From Pogonophryne albipinna (lineage: Eukaryota; Chordata; Actinopteri; Perciformes; Artedidraconidae): a DNA stretch of 64,000 nucleotides. Of the stretch, positions 1-12,900 are shown piece after piece (the first letter of the stretch is position 1; each line of letters opens with the position of its first letter). The stretch spans positions 3,466,424-3,530,423 of the forward strand of contig CM053256.1 of assembly GCA_028583405.1 (NCBI GenBank). The letters run 5' to 3'. The notes beneath the pieces were generated by a model that worked only from the letters and a program-made list of their open reading frames with translations, had not been told where the DNA came from and did not search any database. The translations under genes and the position numbers were made by a program.

Positions 1-1314
1 ACAAAGTGCTGGTGCAGACGATTACCTCTGTGGCTCCAAATAGCCACCACATGGCTCACAAGGCCGGCATCAGCAACAGAGATGCCAGCAAATGGTCCAA
101 GATGGGGCAGGAAGCTGGCCACGGTGCAGCTCCCTCTCTTTGAAGTGTCATTAATCCTCAAGTTTGTGTGTGTACTTGTGTGAGTGTGTGTGTGTGCTCT
201 TTAACCTAGCTATTCGTGTTAAATCTAAGATAATGTGAGCGTGAGGACATTTTGATATTTTATGTTTTTTGTCAAATTATCTCTTGAAAAGAACAAAACC
301 AAGAGCCTCACTGTCTATGGCACTCAGTCCCAAGGCCATTGAACTTCAGATACATCTTTACAATTGTTTCATAGATAAATATATAGGCTATGGCTTATTT
401 TTTAAGGCTCAGTAATCCCTTTAAACAGTTGGGCACTGTTGCTTTTTTACAAAAATGACTCAGACAGGAGTAAATATAAATGTGTAAGGGACTATTTTCA
501 GCTGAAGATCAATTCACTTTTGAATATTTACAGCAGCATGTCAATGTATGTTAGATAAACTCAAAATAAACTACAATGTCCACGTTCAAGTTACTGAAGG
601 AAGATGCCATTCAGTTTAACAGAGGGGCTCAGTGATGTGTTTCAAAATAGTTTTTATAGAATATCACTCAACGTATTATTTAAAGGGTCAAATCCAAATC
701 TACAATGAAAAAAGTAAACAAATAAATGAAGTTCTTGCTCACCTGAGTTAAAAAAAATTGAAGTGAAAAACTATTAGAAAACGTGACCCTTTAACTCTGT
801 TTATCCAACAAACAAAAAAGCGGTCAAAATGTCCTTACTTTCCTAAACTGATCTCACTATCAGGATTTAAAACTCAAATGTGTATTTCTAAAGATAGCAA
901 AGCTCTCATACACACCTACAGAGTGAAAATATAAGTGGACGTGTGTGTAACCCTGCGGCCCCCGAATAGTTGTTTTATACAATAACTGTGGCCATGCGTG
1001 TGCGTTTCTTTCTTCCAAAAGGCTTCGAGGCATCATGGAGTGATAGAAAGTACATGACAACCTCACTTCTAATATTTGCCAGATTTTTTTTGTAGGTATC
1101 CTATTCCCTCATGTTAGATAGCATGTGTAAACAGGAGCTGCATGAAGGGGCCTTCATGCCTGTCTCTGAGGAAATTGCTTCAAAGACCGATTAAGGCAAA
1201 AATGCTGAGGTATTTGAAGAAAGATGTAAAATGACCACAGCTCTGCCCATCAATCCCTTAACATATGGGTTAGCAGGTACCTGAAGAGTGTTGTTAACTT
1301 CTGTTGGTTAATAC
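1..1314. other. left flank, no firm gene
   Basis: No gene is established here. One + strand frame is open from the window edge (base 3) to a TGA at 141-143 (46 codons). It could be the 3' end of a neighbouring coding exon, and an AATAAA at 565-570 could serve as its poly(A) signal, but I do not recognise the peptide and a chance open frame of this length is common. The rest is AT-rich and unremarkable. Confidence 0.3.
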
Positions 1315-1707
1315 TTAAAGGTGGGGTAGGTAATTTTGGAGAAACCAGCTCGAGTGCGCTAGAATTTGAAAATACACAGCCGGAAAAAATCTGCCGCTTC
1401 CTTACAGAGCCCCTCCTCCAACACACACGAACGCGCACATGACCAATGAGGGCACGAGATAAGTTTGTGCACAGATGGAAGGCTGACAGGCAGGTAGGCC
1501 ATCCAGCTATTTTAGCCGGACCGGCTCAAATGATTGGTCGTGCTTTTTACAGCCCCACGGCTTCCACAGATGACATGTTTTATGGATTTTTTGTTAAAGC
1601 ACTTAAGATATTCATTGCTATCGGGATGTTAAGAGCATTCCATGGAATATAACAAAAAGTGTATCTCGAGCGAGCCGCTTTCTCAAACTTACCTACCCCA
1701 CCTTTAA
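1315..1707 (+). mobile_element. TTAA-target MITE, family A copy 1
   Basis: The element begins AGGTGGGGTAGGTAA and ends with the inverted form TTACCTACCCCACCT. Both ends abut TTAA, the target duplication typical of piggyBac-like transposons. It is about 385 bp and has no coding capacity. Two further copies at 22698-23082 and 41197-41585 share the whole body, including a segment with CTCATTGGTCATGTGCGCG on one strand. The terminal inverted repeats are about 35 bp in copy 2 and slightly degraded here. The superfamily call rests on the TTAA duplication only. Confidence 0.85.
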
Positions 1708-4320
1708 TGTCATAAACTGCTTCTGTGAGTCACGTCACAAATTTGGAAAATATCAGTTTTCTCATGTAGGGATTTATTGAGATCCCAAAAGGTAAAGAAA
1801 TAAAATAAATAATTTGCTTTTAAGAAAACAACATATTTAGGTCTCAATAATGAAACCAAGATAATTGATAAATGGGAAATAATCTTGTGATGTAGGCTAC
1901 TTTTACTCATTTAGCAGGACCCCCTACTGTCTTTCAACAACGTTGAGTCTGATCCCTTACAGTTGAAACATTTCAGATCCTTTTAGACCTCGGTTGTCTC
2001 TCTCGCCTTCACAGTGCGTGATCTTTCACAGCTTCCATAGGATTATCACCCCAAGTTAACAGGGTCTTTAACAGCTGAATGGCACCAAGAATCATGCTAG
2101 GAATTAGCCACCTGCTACCTCAGCCATCCATAGCCAGCCACATAGCAGCAGCAGAGAGAGGACGCTTGACACAGGAAGTGCCCTCCTGGGGGCTCAAAAG
2201 CTGGCGTCAAACAAGGTTGAGGTCGCTCGCCACCTCGCACACAGGGCTCAGCAGGAAGTGTGGCTTCCTTAAGTCATGACTGAAGGGGCAGAGGTCAGAG
2301 AACGGGACACGCGGATCGTGTTTCTGCCCCCAGATGTGGCAGAGGGCGGCCATGGCTCCAGTCTGGAGGTGCCCCAAATCCAGCGTGACGGCAGAAACAG
2401 AAACTTCTATTTTGAGAAATGCCATTCCTCTAATAATACAGCAGCGTATTGATCTCTCTTCTTTTTTTTTAAACCTGCATATTTTCAAGGCTATTTTTTA
2501 AAGCTTCACATTTACACACTTTCTAAACTTGATATATCAGTTTAACACTTTTCCTGCTGACATAGCTGCTTCACAGGAGCAGATTTGGCTTGTTAATATG
2601 AAATTTTCTGCATGGGCGCCACAGCAGAATAAAGAAAGGAGGTTGCATATGTGTGCATGTCCTATGTATAGATCATGTGAGCCTTAGCATAGCTCTGTTT
2701 TGGATTGTGTTTATATTCTCTGTAAAATATTTCCAGAGGATCTGCGTGCGCTGTGCTTCCTCACTCTCCTGTCGACCCTGTCAAGAGTGCACTGAGCTTG
2801 AGAATGAGAAACAGGTGTGTGTGAAATGTGCGGATCACTCCATTATCTCTCTTTCACTCCCCCCCACCTCTCTCGACCTCTCTGAGACGCTCGTGTTGGG
2901 CTGTCTTTTATGACAAAGGGGAGTGAAGGGAGGAGGGTGAGAAGAGAAAACACAGAAGGAGAGAGGATGGACGCTGTGAACGAGCAACACAGAGCTGCCA
3001 AATGTGCTTTTTATTCTTTGACTTTAATCTAATATTGTAGAAAACAGCTTGAACAAAAACTGCCCACAGCCAATCAACAAACAAGTTTCAAGCAAAGCTG
3101 CAATTCAAGAGAACAATAAAATAAGAATAACATTAGAAATAGGTCATGTGATAATATGTTTGTCTCAGTTACATGGATAAGTTCTGGTGTTGTTTAGATC
3201 TGACTGCATCACATGTGACTAACAACATCAAAGGTATAAAGCTGCTGTAATCATCTGTGATCTGTGGTAGTTGTGGGGCAATTAAGGCTAAAAGTCTGCT
3301 AAGATGATGTGTGAAGTGCAGAGTTACGATTAATTAATCAACAAAGTGAGAACAATCTGATTAAGAACAATGACCTAATCAATTTAATCCAGGTTTAGTC
3401 AACAAAGTAATCTTTAGATCGATCAATCAATCAATCTGCATTAATGAAGATACTTTAAAAATACTCAGTAGGTAACTTACTTATTTAGTCATAAATCATT
3501 AATTAAATTAAACAATAATCTTTTTGAAACTTTGTCTTGGGTGCCATTTAGCCTGAACCTTGGCATGCTGACATTAGCATTAAGCTAAAGCCTCAACAAA
3601 GCTACTAGCAAGACTCTATCCCGGGCTTATTTTCAGTGGTATTGTTTCGGTAGGCCACTATCAGGCATACTGCAATTTAATAAGTTGATAATAAACATAT
3701 TTTAGCTTCAGGCATTCTCATATTCTTTCCAAAAAATAAGGCGTTGGCCAAAAATTGCTGTAGGCTAGTCAAAGCAGTAGTATGAACAAATTGCATACAA
3801 GAATCATGCAAAAAAACAAATGTCACAAGTCCTAACATGAAGTACTAAGTATTCCTAATTAGTTGAAGTTTATAGCAGTCAGGGATTTTTTTAAGACTTT
3901 CAAACATAAATAATTTCTTTATAATTTGTATTGATAACTATTAACATCAACTATGTGACTTTAAACAGTAGAGCCAACTTCAATTAGGCAAATTCTTTTA
4001 GGCTATACTTTAAGCTACATGTCACTTGGTTTAATTACACTTTCACCACTAATATCACTACTGTTTAGGTTATTGAAAGCTAGTAAAGGCTACTTGCAGG
4101 ATTCTTGTATTTTGTGATCTTCTTGGGTGATTTCACCTGTAAGTCCCTCTTGATTAAAGCTCAGCTAACTGAAATGTTATGTAATGATACTATAATAATG
4201 TTTAGGAAACCAGATGACTTATTATGATGTTATATTTGACACTGTCCTCTGCCCCCTAGGCCACAGCCCCCCCTCAGCTCCGTGCAGGATCCATAGGAGT
4301 CAGTTTACATACAGCCTAAT
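1708..4320. other. intergenic stretch, nothing recognised
   Basis: AT-rich sequence with only short random open frames and stretches of simple (GATCAATCAATC-like) composition near 3416-3436. No splice-linked coding exon, RNA gene or recognisable transposon end was found. It lies directly upstream of the putative first exon of the FAM110D-like gene and may contain its regulatory sequence. Confidence 0.4.
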
Positions 4321-4325
4321 ACCTG

Positions 4326-4377
4326 CCCCCCCCCCCCCCCCCCCCCCCCACCACACACACACACACCCCCCCCCCCC
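4326..4377 (+). repeat. C-tract / CA / C-tract low-complexity block
   Basis: A run of 24 C residues (4326-4349) is followed by a short (CA)n tract and a second C run of about 12. The opposite strand is G-rich and could form quadruplex structures. It sits just upstream of the putative first exon of the FAM110D-like gene. Long homopolymers like this are also frequent assembly-error sites. Confidence 0.9.
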
Positions 4378-4389
4378 TCCACCCCACCC

Positions 4390-4543
4390 CCTCTCCTGCA
4401 GGGACTCCCTCTTTACGCGCCGCGCAGCGTGCCGTCAGAGAGCCAGCAGGGACCGCAGAGCGCACAGCCGTCTGTCACAGAGCACCTCCGCTTCATTACG
4501 GGATTTCAAAGACAACAAGAGTGGATAAACTTAAGCGAACAAG
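4390..4543 (+). other. putative non-coding first exon of FAM110D-like gene
   Basis: This GC- and CpG-richer segment (CGCGCCGCGCAGCG and similar) ends in a good splice donor, AACAAG|GTGAGA, with the intron starting at 4544. FAM110 genes typically have non-coding 5' exons and a single coding exon. The next clear acceptor on this strand that leads into the coding exon is at 17679/17680. The 5' boundary is a guess because no transcription start can be read. Linking it to the gene is inference; RNA-seq would settle it. Confidence 0.4.
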
Positions 4544-6783
4544 GTGAGAAAACAGATTTAATGGTTCCGTTATAAGTCGATGTGTGAGTCTAGGTTATTT
4601 TTGTCATGTTTTCCGGGTACCGATCAGGTACATTCGGATAGAGTTGATTCATGCGATCTGTGTGATAATGCGTGTCAGTTTCCCTTCGTTCAGCCCTCAA
4701 TATGATACAAATATATAATAGCTTTTATCAGTGAAAGATTGGCAATTGATCGTGCCCTCACTGAACCTTACGGCACAGCTGCAATGAAAAATAACCAACA
4801 GCCTGGTAACTGAAAATGACCTAACACTGCTGTGGCAATGAGTGTGGCACTCACTGGCGATTATTGTGTTTATAAAACCGCTGTATATTATTTTTTACAA
4901 GTTTAATCCGAGATCTTATTTACCTAAAAAGTGTGCCTTTTAAAAATATACTACAACATCACTTTTAGTTTGTCTTCTTAGTCATGCCTGAGATCTTTAT
5001 GGTGTGTTTATGGCCGGTGCCCTCTAAAACAAATCCTCATTGGCAGTAGCCTGTATCTGTGATGGATGGCAGGCTCTTGTAGCCATAAACAACACACCAG
5101 GTTTATGGATGGACCCAAAACATTTTTTCAAGAAGTTGACAAGTGCAGCAATTCATCATCCGCCATGTAAAACTATATGTGGACTGCCTGGTTTAACTCA
5201 GCCTTGAAGCCCAGTCAGTAATAGGTGCATGGTATGGAGAGAGGACTGGCCACTGTGCTCTGATTAAAGCAGATACAGTTGACATGGGGCAGCAGGTTTA
5301 TCCCATCTTAAGTTTACGCTAAATATTTACATCTGGATGAAATCATGGCACAAATGAGGCTCTGGCTTCCAGACGTCTAATCATGGAAGAAACGTTTTAT
5401 AATGTTAAATTAAAGGAGCATTTTTCTACCTCCAATCAGTGTATTTATGATAAATGCATGCCACGTTTTGTAGTAAACAATATAAGACAGTGTTACCTGA
5501 GAACTTAAGGAACTAAAGTCAGTCGGGGGATCATTATGCAACCCACCCACCAACTGAATAGACTGTAAAGACTGTCTCCTCCATGGTGACAATCACATGC
5601 CCTCGGGGTCAACTCCACCTTGACCCACCTCTACTCCTCCCTCCTCCTCCCTGATGAGTTTCATGCAGTTCAGATCGGTGTGGGGTCAGAAGCATAAACA
5701 GCTTAGGATCCAGACTAAACAGACCGCACATGTCCTGTAAACACGTTCACCCTGAGATTCATAGGTGTGCACATCTCGGTTGGCATGTGGGCAGCAGCAG
5801 GAGGTTTAATTCATGCTTTTCGATGCAGATCATGAACTGGCAGGGATGGAGTTTTACTTTCCCGAGGCAGAGGTGCTCTTCTATTTCCCTGCTTAGGACA
5901 AAGCAGTTGTCATTTGCACATTAGCTATAGGCCTAGTGTAGATATGGCAATGACAAACTTAGGCTCCTCCAACAGTGCTCCTCAACAGGCTCCTCCAACA
6001 GTGCAACATATATGTAGGACATAGAACAAATAAAACAGGTAAAATAGAATGTTTTGAGATGTGCATTAAGTTGCTGAAATGTCCCTTTGGCTCAGCACTT
6101 TAAGGAGTCTATATTGTCTGAAAAGATAAACTTACATAAGATTATTTATTTCATAGATGGGAGTGCTTACCCTTAAGCTACTTGTAAAATGTAATGCATG
6201 ACGTACAATGAGTTACTCGAAGGTAGATTCATGCCCGTTAACTTTGTACCTTTCCATGATGCAACTTTTTTTTGTTGAAAGTTGAAAGCCCACAAATCTG
6301 ACCCAGCTTGCTTGAAAGCTACTGTGAGTCATGGATCATAAACACCTACAGCCAGCATCAATCCTTCATATTGCACTTGTTTAAACGCAGGATACAAACA
6401 TCTCTCAGACTGAATTCCTACCTGCAAAATTACTGTGTGGAGCGGTCGTAAACAGTCCCCCTCCCTTCTTTTCCCCTCCCGAATCATGTGGCAATGCGCT
6501 AATTTTGCAGCTGTAATTCGGTGTGTTTGATGCTGATCTCAGCGGAGCAGACGAGAATACTTCCTCCCCTCGCAGAGCGGAGCGCCCGGGGGGCACGGAG
6601 CTGCTCGCTGCAGTCTGGGTCTGGGGTGTTGACAGGAGGCCTGACATCATTAATATGACTAAATGAAATGTAATTAAGGTCTTTGCCTTCCCCGCTTTGC
6701 TCCTAGCATGAGCGGTGATATTATAGATGATGATGGTGCAAAGCCTGGAGAATTATGTGACTTTTGAAACACTAAACTAATTC

Positions 6784-6795
6784 ATGAATATTCAT
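6784..6795 (+). promoter_or_regulatory. palindromic POU-type site
   Basis: The 12-bp perfect palindrome ATGAATATTCAT lies in an AT-rich block with several TAAT cores and is followed by GCA. It resembles octamer-related palindromes bound by POU-domain dimers. This is a motif match only, within the putative first intron of the FAM110D-like gene. Confidence 0.3.
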
Positions 6796-6826
6796 GCACC
6801 CAACACTGTGGTTGTCTAAGGAGAAG

Positions 6827-6906
6827 CCAATCAGCCACCATATCATTGACCTGTGCATGGTCTAGCTCAGGTCAATGATATGGGAGTTTCTTAGGAGATA
6901 TAAAAG
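6827..6906 (+). promoter_or_regulatory. promoter-like block: CCAAT, hairpin, TATA
   Basis: A CCAAT box (6827-6831), a perfect 16-bp inverted repeat (6838-6883) and a TATAAAAG box (6899-6906) occur within 80 bp in the order expected of an RNA polymerase II promoter firing to the right. A start site would then fall near 6930. No downstream exon is obvious. It could be an alternative promoter for the FAM110D-like gene, an unannotated transcript, or chance. Confidence 0.3.
6838..6883. repeat. perfect 16-bp inverted repeat (hairpin)
   Basis: CCATATCATTGACCTG (6838-6853) is repeated exactly in inverted orientation at 6868-6883, separated by 14 nt. The inner ends read TGACCT and AGGTCA, so the structure also carries two nuclear-receptor half-sites in everted arrangement. 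A fold-back relic of a small transposon is an alternative explanation. Confidence 0.85.
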
Positions 6907-9900
6907 CACACCAGGGCTTATCTTAGTCTTTTATTTTCCAATTTTCTCCCCTCAAAACAAAGCAGTTTTGAGTCTCAACAAGTGTATAATCTGATCGGTC
7001 TAAGCCACATCAATGCTGACTTCGGAAGCCGCACAATATTTCATGGTTTTAGTTCACAATGGGCCACTCATGTGTTTCTTATCACTTCAGTTCAGCTGTA
7101 CCGCAGTCACATTCAAGGCATCGTTTTGCTTTCCTGCAGTCTTAAAAACATCACATTTTAAGAGCATGGATGTCAAACATGTGTTATCTTTAATCCCCTT
7201 TTTGTTGCATGTTCACGTGTAAAGACCCCCAAGTTATGGCGAGAAGCTCCAGTTTCTAATTAGAAAAGAAAACATACCCTGCTAATGACATCATCATCCC
7301 CCCCCCCTGGCGCTGTGTTGCTGAACGGCAGCTGGTTTAAGACATTTGAGGATCACAACAGTGTGAGACTTCAAACACTCACACAACCGTGAGGCTTATA
7401 ATTTAGCTTTATTGCTACTCATGGCCTTGTTTGGGCCATTGTAGAGACTCTCCCTGGGAACTTCCTTTCTGACCGTTTTCAGGAAGCGCAGTTTTGAAAA
7501 GAGGAACAATTTTTCGATAAAAGTCACGGCTTCTCAGTTACATCCATCAACAAAACAGCAGAGAGACATCTTGTGGTGAAGTAATACCTTCTCCTCAAAG
7601 AATCGGTGGCTGAAACAAGAAGTAAGGCCTACCATCTGCTGAGTGTGGAATCATTGAAGTTATAATTTGATGAGCAAAGACATATTTTAAAACTGGTTGT
7701 AGCTTTTTGGATTGAAACCCTTCCTTGTTGGCTTATCTCTTTAAAGATTTTTGATGCTGCACTCTCAAGAAATGCCTTTGAAATCATTTTACTGCGCTGG
7801 CAGAAATGAAAATGTGCACCAAATGTTCCTATCTAACTTTGAAGTGAAATTATTATTATCATAAACAGTCTTGTCATTCTCTGAGGGCCTGCTCTTACAT
7901 CACTTGTATTTCCAATGGGCTCAATCCATAATTCATCGTGGGCAACAAAAGCATAAGACATGATCTGACAGATGTCCGTCACCTGACAGTCCCCTGTGAT
8001 TGGGCGACAGCTGTGAGAGCAGCCCTTCTCTCCGATTGCTCTCACATCCCCGTATTTGTTCACAGTCTCTGTAGCTCTGCCACATCCCATCACACTCAGC
8101 GGCGCTGTGTCCGCTCATCCACGAGGAAGATGACACAGGCCCGGACAATCGCTCCGACGCGTTGGAGGGGGGGGGGGGATTCGTAGCAGCTCCACAAACT
8201 CTTCCGACTCCCCCAGATGTTTTCTGATTCTGACAGGAGGCGAGGAAGGGAGGACGGGAAGCGGGATGAACGGCAGGGTCTCTTTTTGGAGGCACTCGGG
8301 GGGATGTTTGCCGAGAAGCAGGTCGGTGGATGGGTAATGAGAGAGGACAGCTGGCAGGTTCAGGGGAGGGTAACAGCTAAGCGTAGATGGCAGTGAGGAA
8401 AAACACAAGAGCTCAGCTGAGGGTCTTTGTGTGAGAGAACTTTTAGAGAAGCTTTTGTTGTTGTTGGAAAGTTTGGGAGAAATGATGCTTGATTCAGGTG
8501 TTGTTTTGAGATGGTTGCAAGAGATTGTATTTAGAGTTAAGGCCCTGAATACCTTTTTGATTCGTCAAAGTGCGATGGGGCATCAACATCAAATATTTGG
8601 GCCAATGTTTTGTTTTTTACACGAGAGAATTCTGTATTGATGAACTGTATGTTTTCCTTTCTATTTTCCCTTGCATGAAGTATACAGGACTCACTTGGAA
8701 AAAGATGACACTTATTTATTTTATTCTACACCAAACAGAATATAGCAACTGTTTTGAATTTAGGCTTTGTGGGGTTGTGTTACAGCATTGTTAATTAAAT
8801 GTACACAACAAGCAGATAAGATCGTTTTTGAAAAAAAGGATATATATGAACTAAAGGGTTTTTCCCAAGCTTTGACTTTGAGTGTATGTTATTTAGTCAT
8901 TAACATGTGTTGTTAAAGAGGAATACTTCAACTTAAACGTTTTTAGAGGCTTTAATAGCATACTTTACTGTAATGCTAGCTAAAATATATGCCCTACTTT
9001 CGATAAAACGAAAGTATGTGCCTCCAGCATTTAATCTAGCAGCCTGCACGTTCCTGTTTGTTTTGTTTGATAGTTTGTGTGGGGCACTTTATTTAATCAG
9101 GAAATGAACCTGATCAAACAGTGTTCAGCTGTGTAGAAAGCTAATCAATGCTGGCACATTTGAAGTGGTAGAGAGTGTGTAGTGACTCAGTGGGTGGGGG
9201 GGGGGGCGACGGGGGGCGACACTACAGTCACAGACGACCCAGTATTTGGGGACACAGCACAGCTGGAGCAGCTTTAAGCTCCAAGCAACCCCAAACAGCC
9301 CTGTCACACTGCTCACAAGTCAGTGCTAACCCTTACTGCTAACATCAGCAACATGTGCTCGGAACAATTCTGCAAATGTTGTGTGAATGTCCTTTTTGCA
9401 GCCTGGTGTGTCTGTGTGAAAAGAGGGTGGAGTTACACAGATGTTACTTTTTTGTTGTCGCTCTGTGAGTTCTGTATTTCTTTTCAAGTGTCACCCAACC
9501 TTATCTCTGGTGTCCAGCTTTTCATTCATCTTTCTAAAACTTAAGTAGTAGTGGTTTCCACCCCTCTATATATCCATCGCAGTGTAGTGTGGCTTTAACT
9601 TGATTTCACTCAACTCAAATGCAGGTAAACATGTGTGTGATCTAACACCACTCACCATGTTATGACATTTTAGTTGCTCTTTGCCAACAGCTACCATCCA
9701 GTGAAGCATCTTTCCTCACTTTGTTGAAGCAGACCTGGCAGAGTGAAAAATGTGCTGACTTGTTGAAATAAAACATCTGGCATCTAGCCACACAGTGCTG
9801 TCTTTCAGAGCATTCTCACCAGCTGAGAGCTTAATGAGGGAGCGCACTGTGGGAACAGGCCTTAATAATTGAAGACTCTAGGAGATTGAGGGATGTGCCC

Positions 9901-12900
9901 AGATTTCTGCCTATGCACTGAGCTGTAAACGCTGTATAAACAACCTCAGGACAGGCTTTTTCAGGGGAGATCTGTGTTGCCTGAGTTGCAAAGTGCATTC
10001 CCAGTCCATTGCTGCTCTGCACACACTCAATATACTGTAGGTCACTGCGGTTCGTACTGCTGGTCACATAAAGCGGGCTGGCATGTGGAGGGAGCAGCAG
10101 CGGTGGTCTTAATTTACTAAACAATGCTGTCCAGAGACAAGACCTTGATATGATTTAGCCCAGATTTGGACACTCTGTGTACACTCTCTCCTGCTCACAC
10201 TCTCTCTTACTGTCTCCTCCCACACAAACATCCTCATGACAAACTGCACACCTTGGTTGCTCTATATGTAACCTAAAAAAACTTTGCATTAGTTTTGTGT
10301 TTTATCAAGCCCAGGGAACCATGGTATAGTGTGTGCCCTAGTGGCCAGAGATGGAACTGCAGGTCAGGTAACATGCAGAGTTTCAGAAAGGATTTTGATA
10401 TATACATCTAAAAGAAACCTACCTCCATATTTTCTCTTTTAAGTAAAGTTTTTAAAAGCCGCACCTGTAGGCTACTACTATAAAATGAACATCAATATTG
10501 CTTATTTCATCTGACTGACAATCACCAATAGACTTTAACATATTTGAGATGACAGCATTTTTGGGACTTTGTCTTTAAAAAATGCTTTTTAATGTATTCT
10601 TTTAACAGAAAATTCTGTCTATAAAGTAAGCTCAATTAAATAATTATTTTCCCATAATTCATGTGTGCGGGAAGTCAGGCAGGCTCAATAAGAAGAGACA
10701 CTAATGTACATGTATTATGGGCATCTAAGTGGTAGAAAGAAACTTTGTTGACATATTCTTTCAGTGAGTAGCTCTCATTAGAATGGATAAGATGCTATTT
10801 TAGGACACCTTTCTTTAGATCCATGCCCCACAGATGAGTGATAATATATATTTTTTTGAGGATCCATGTATACGTCATCTCCCTGTAAGTGCACAAGTTC
10901 AACCCTGAATAGTTCACTCATCGACAGTGAGGTATCGCAGCCGGGCTTAACATTCCTGCTCTGGGAGGCTGGTTCAGGTGTCTCTGTGTTACAGGGAGGA
11001 TTATTAGGTTTCCTGGCACATTGCACCTGGTGTAGACATCATGTGAGTGACTTCTGCACCACTTAGTCAAGCTGTTAGCTGAAATTGGAATTACATTCTA
11101 ATGATTCTCCTAATTCTCATTACTAAAACTCATTTTCAGTTTTCAAATCAGACTTTCAAAGACTAAGTTTGAGTGCTGTTATTATCTTAAAAACTGTAGC
11201 TAAAAAGTAAATATTGACTCGTAACATTTTATAGGTCAGAGCGGTTTAATTATCAACAGTGCCGGCACTTTTCCTGGACCCTTGTTTGAGAAAGGAACTT
11301 GCCCAGTCTGTTGATAAAAGCGAGGAATAAATGTGAACATGTTATCTCAGCAGACGCTATCTGTGTTAGCACTGCATGGGCGTTACAGTGTTGATAAAGT
11401 CCTGACTTACAGTAAAAGGGCTGCTTTAGGTTAACTCTGTCTGAGCCACTAAAATCTCATTGTTAAAGTACTTAACTCAGATTAGTGGAATACAGCCAAC
11501 TAACAATTGCTTTCACTTTTGATTAAGCTTTGGATCAATCTTTACTTTATTTTGTTATAAAATGCTCTTTTTCTCACTGATTATTAACCAGCTTGCAGCT
11601 ACTTAGCTGTTATGTGTGGAAGTTATCTCGCGTTGATTTATTGTACAATTTTGCCTTTTGAAGATGTTTGTGTTTTCACTTCTTTATTTAACCTACTTTC
11701 AACAACTTGCGACAAATTATTTTGTATCGATTTTGGTTGATCTTACAATAAGTGAATAGACTTAGCTGATTATTAGCTAGACTTGCTAATTAGCCTGAGT
11801 TACTTGTCTGCATACTGGCTCATTAACTCTTATACTTTAAGGGGGTTTTTTATGAGTAGAAGGAGATCTCTTCATATTTCTGTGTTCTTGGTCTTTTCTA
11901 TCATCTTTAACTCATATTGACGTGTAGTTTCAAAGACACAGCATGTTCCTCAGAGGGTCATATCTTATCACTTTCCTTTCAAAGTCTGCGCCGGCCTCAG
12001 CTGTCTCTGGGCTGATTTGTTTTGAATGACAAAAGAGCCGCAGCAGTGAGTTAAGAGCCTATCTTATCCTTTTTACAGTTTGGGAGGAGGCTTATTCAGG
12101 GCGGGGGTCCCCTAAGTCGTCCCAGGTGGCCCTCTGCTGTGGAGCCAGCCCCTAGGTAGCATCTCACCGTAGATCAAGCGGCTAATGCAGCTCAAGGCCT
12201 CACAATGTTGATAGGATTTACAACTGGCTACAAGGCCTTTTCAGGGACAGAAGCCTATGTCCTGTGGCTCCGTCTCTTACACTTTATTGTCACCATGTTG
12301 TTATTTGTCCCTTTCCCCTTTCGACTAATGATCCAGGTCAAGACCTATCTGTAGACCTGGAGGAGGACCATTGTTGTGCCCCAGTAATAATGCAAAAGAA
12401 AGGCCGGTATGTCCTTTTGTTTGGCTAATAGATGAAGACAACTCTTTTTCTTTGTCCTGCCCCATAACAGACTTCTTGAGGTCTGTGGTGTTGGTTAATG
12501 ACCGAACAGGATAGAGTCATACATCGTGGCTCATTAGTGCGCTTTATGTTCACACTGTAGAGAATCAATGTGCACAGATGCTTCACCGTGACATAAAAAA
12601 GACTTGGTTAACGTTTGAACATTCAGACATTTCAGCCCATTGCTGATCATTACTCTGTGTCATCATTAGGAGCAGGGCCAGATGTTAGTGTTAAGAAAGT
12701 GAGATTTTCAGGAGGGAAGAAAGGAAAGGCGTTAAATGAGGCCAGTTGGCTCTGTCGGCAGCAGATGCCTCTCATCTGTCCAAAGATTAATTTGACAGGT
12801 AAGCATGCTGAATTTATTCCCAAGCACTTTAAAGGTGGTCCTTGTGATTGTATGAACCTCTTATCTCCTGTTTATCACGCTGAATACATAATTCACTCTG

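Noticed and set aside
1446..1652. Short frames inside the family A MITEs
   Set aside because: They correspond to non-coding MITE body sequence and differ between copies.
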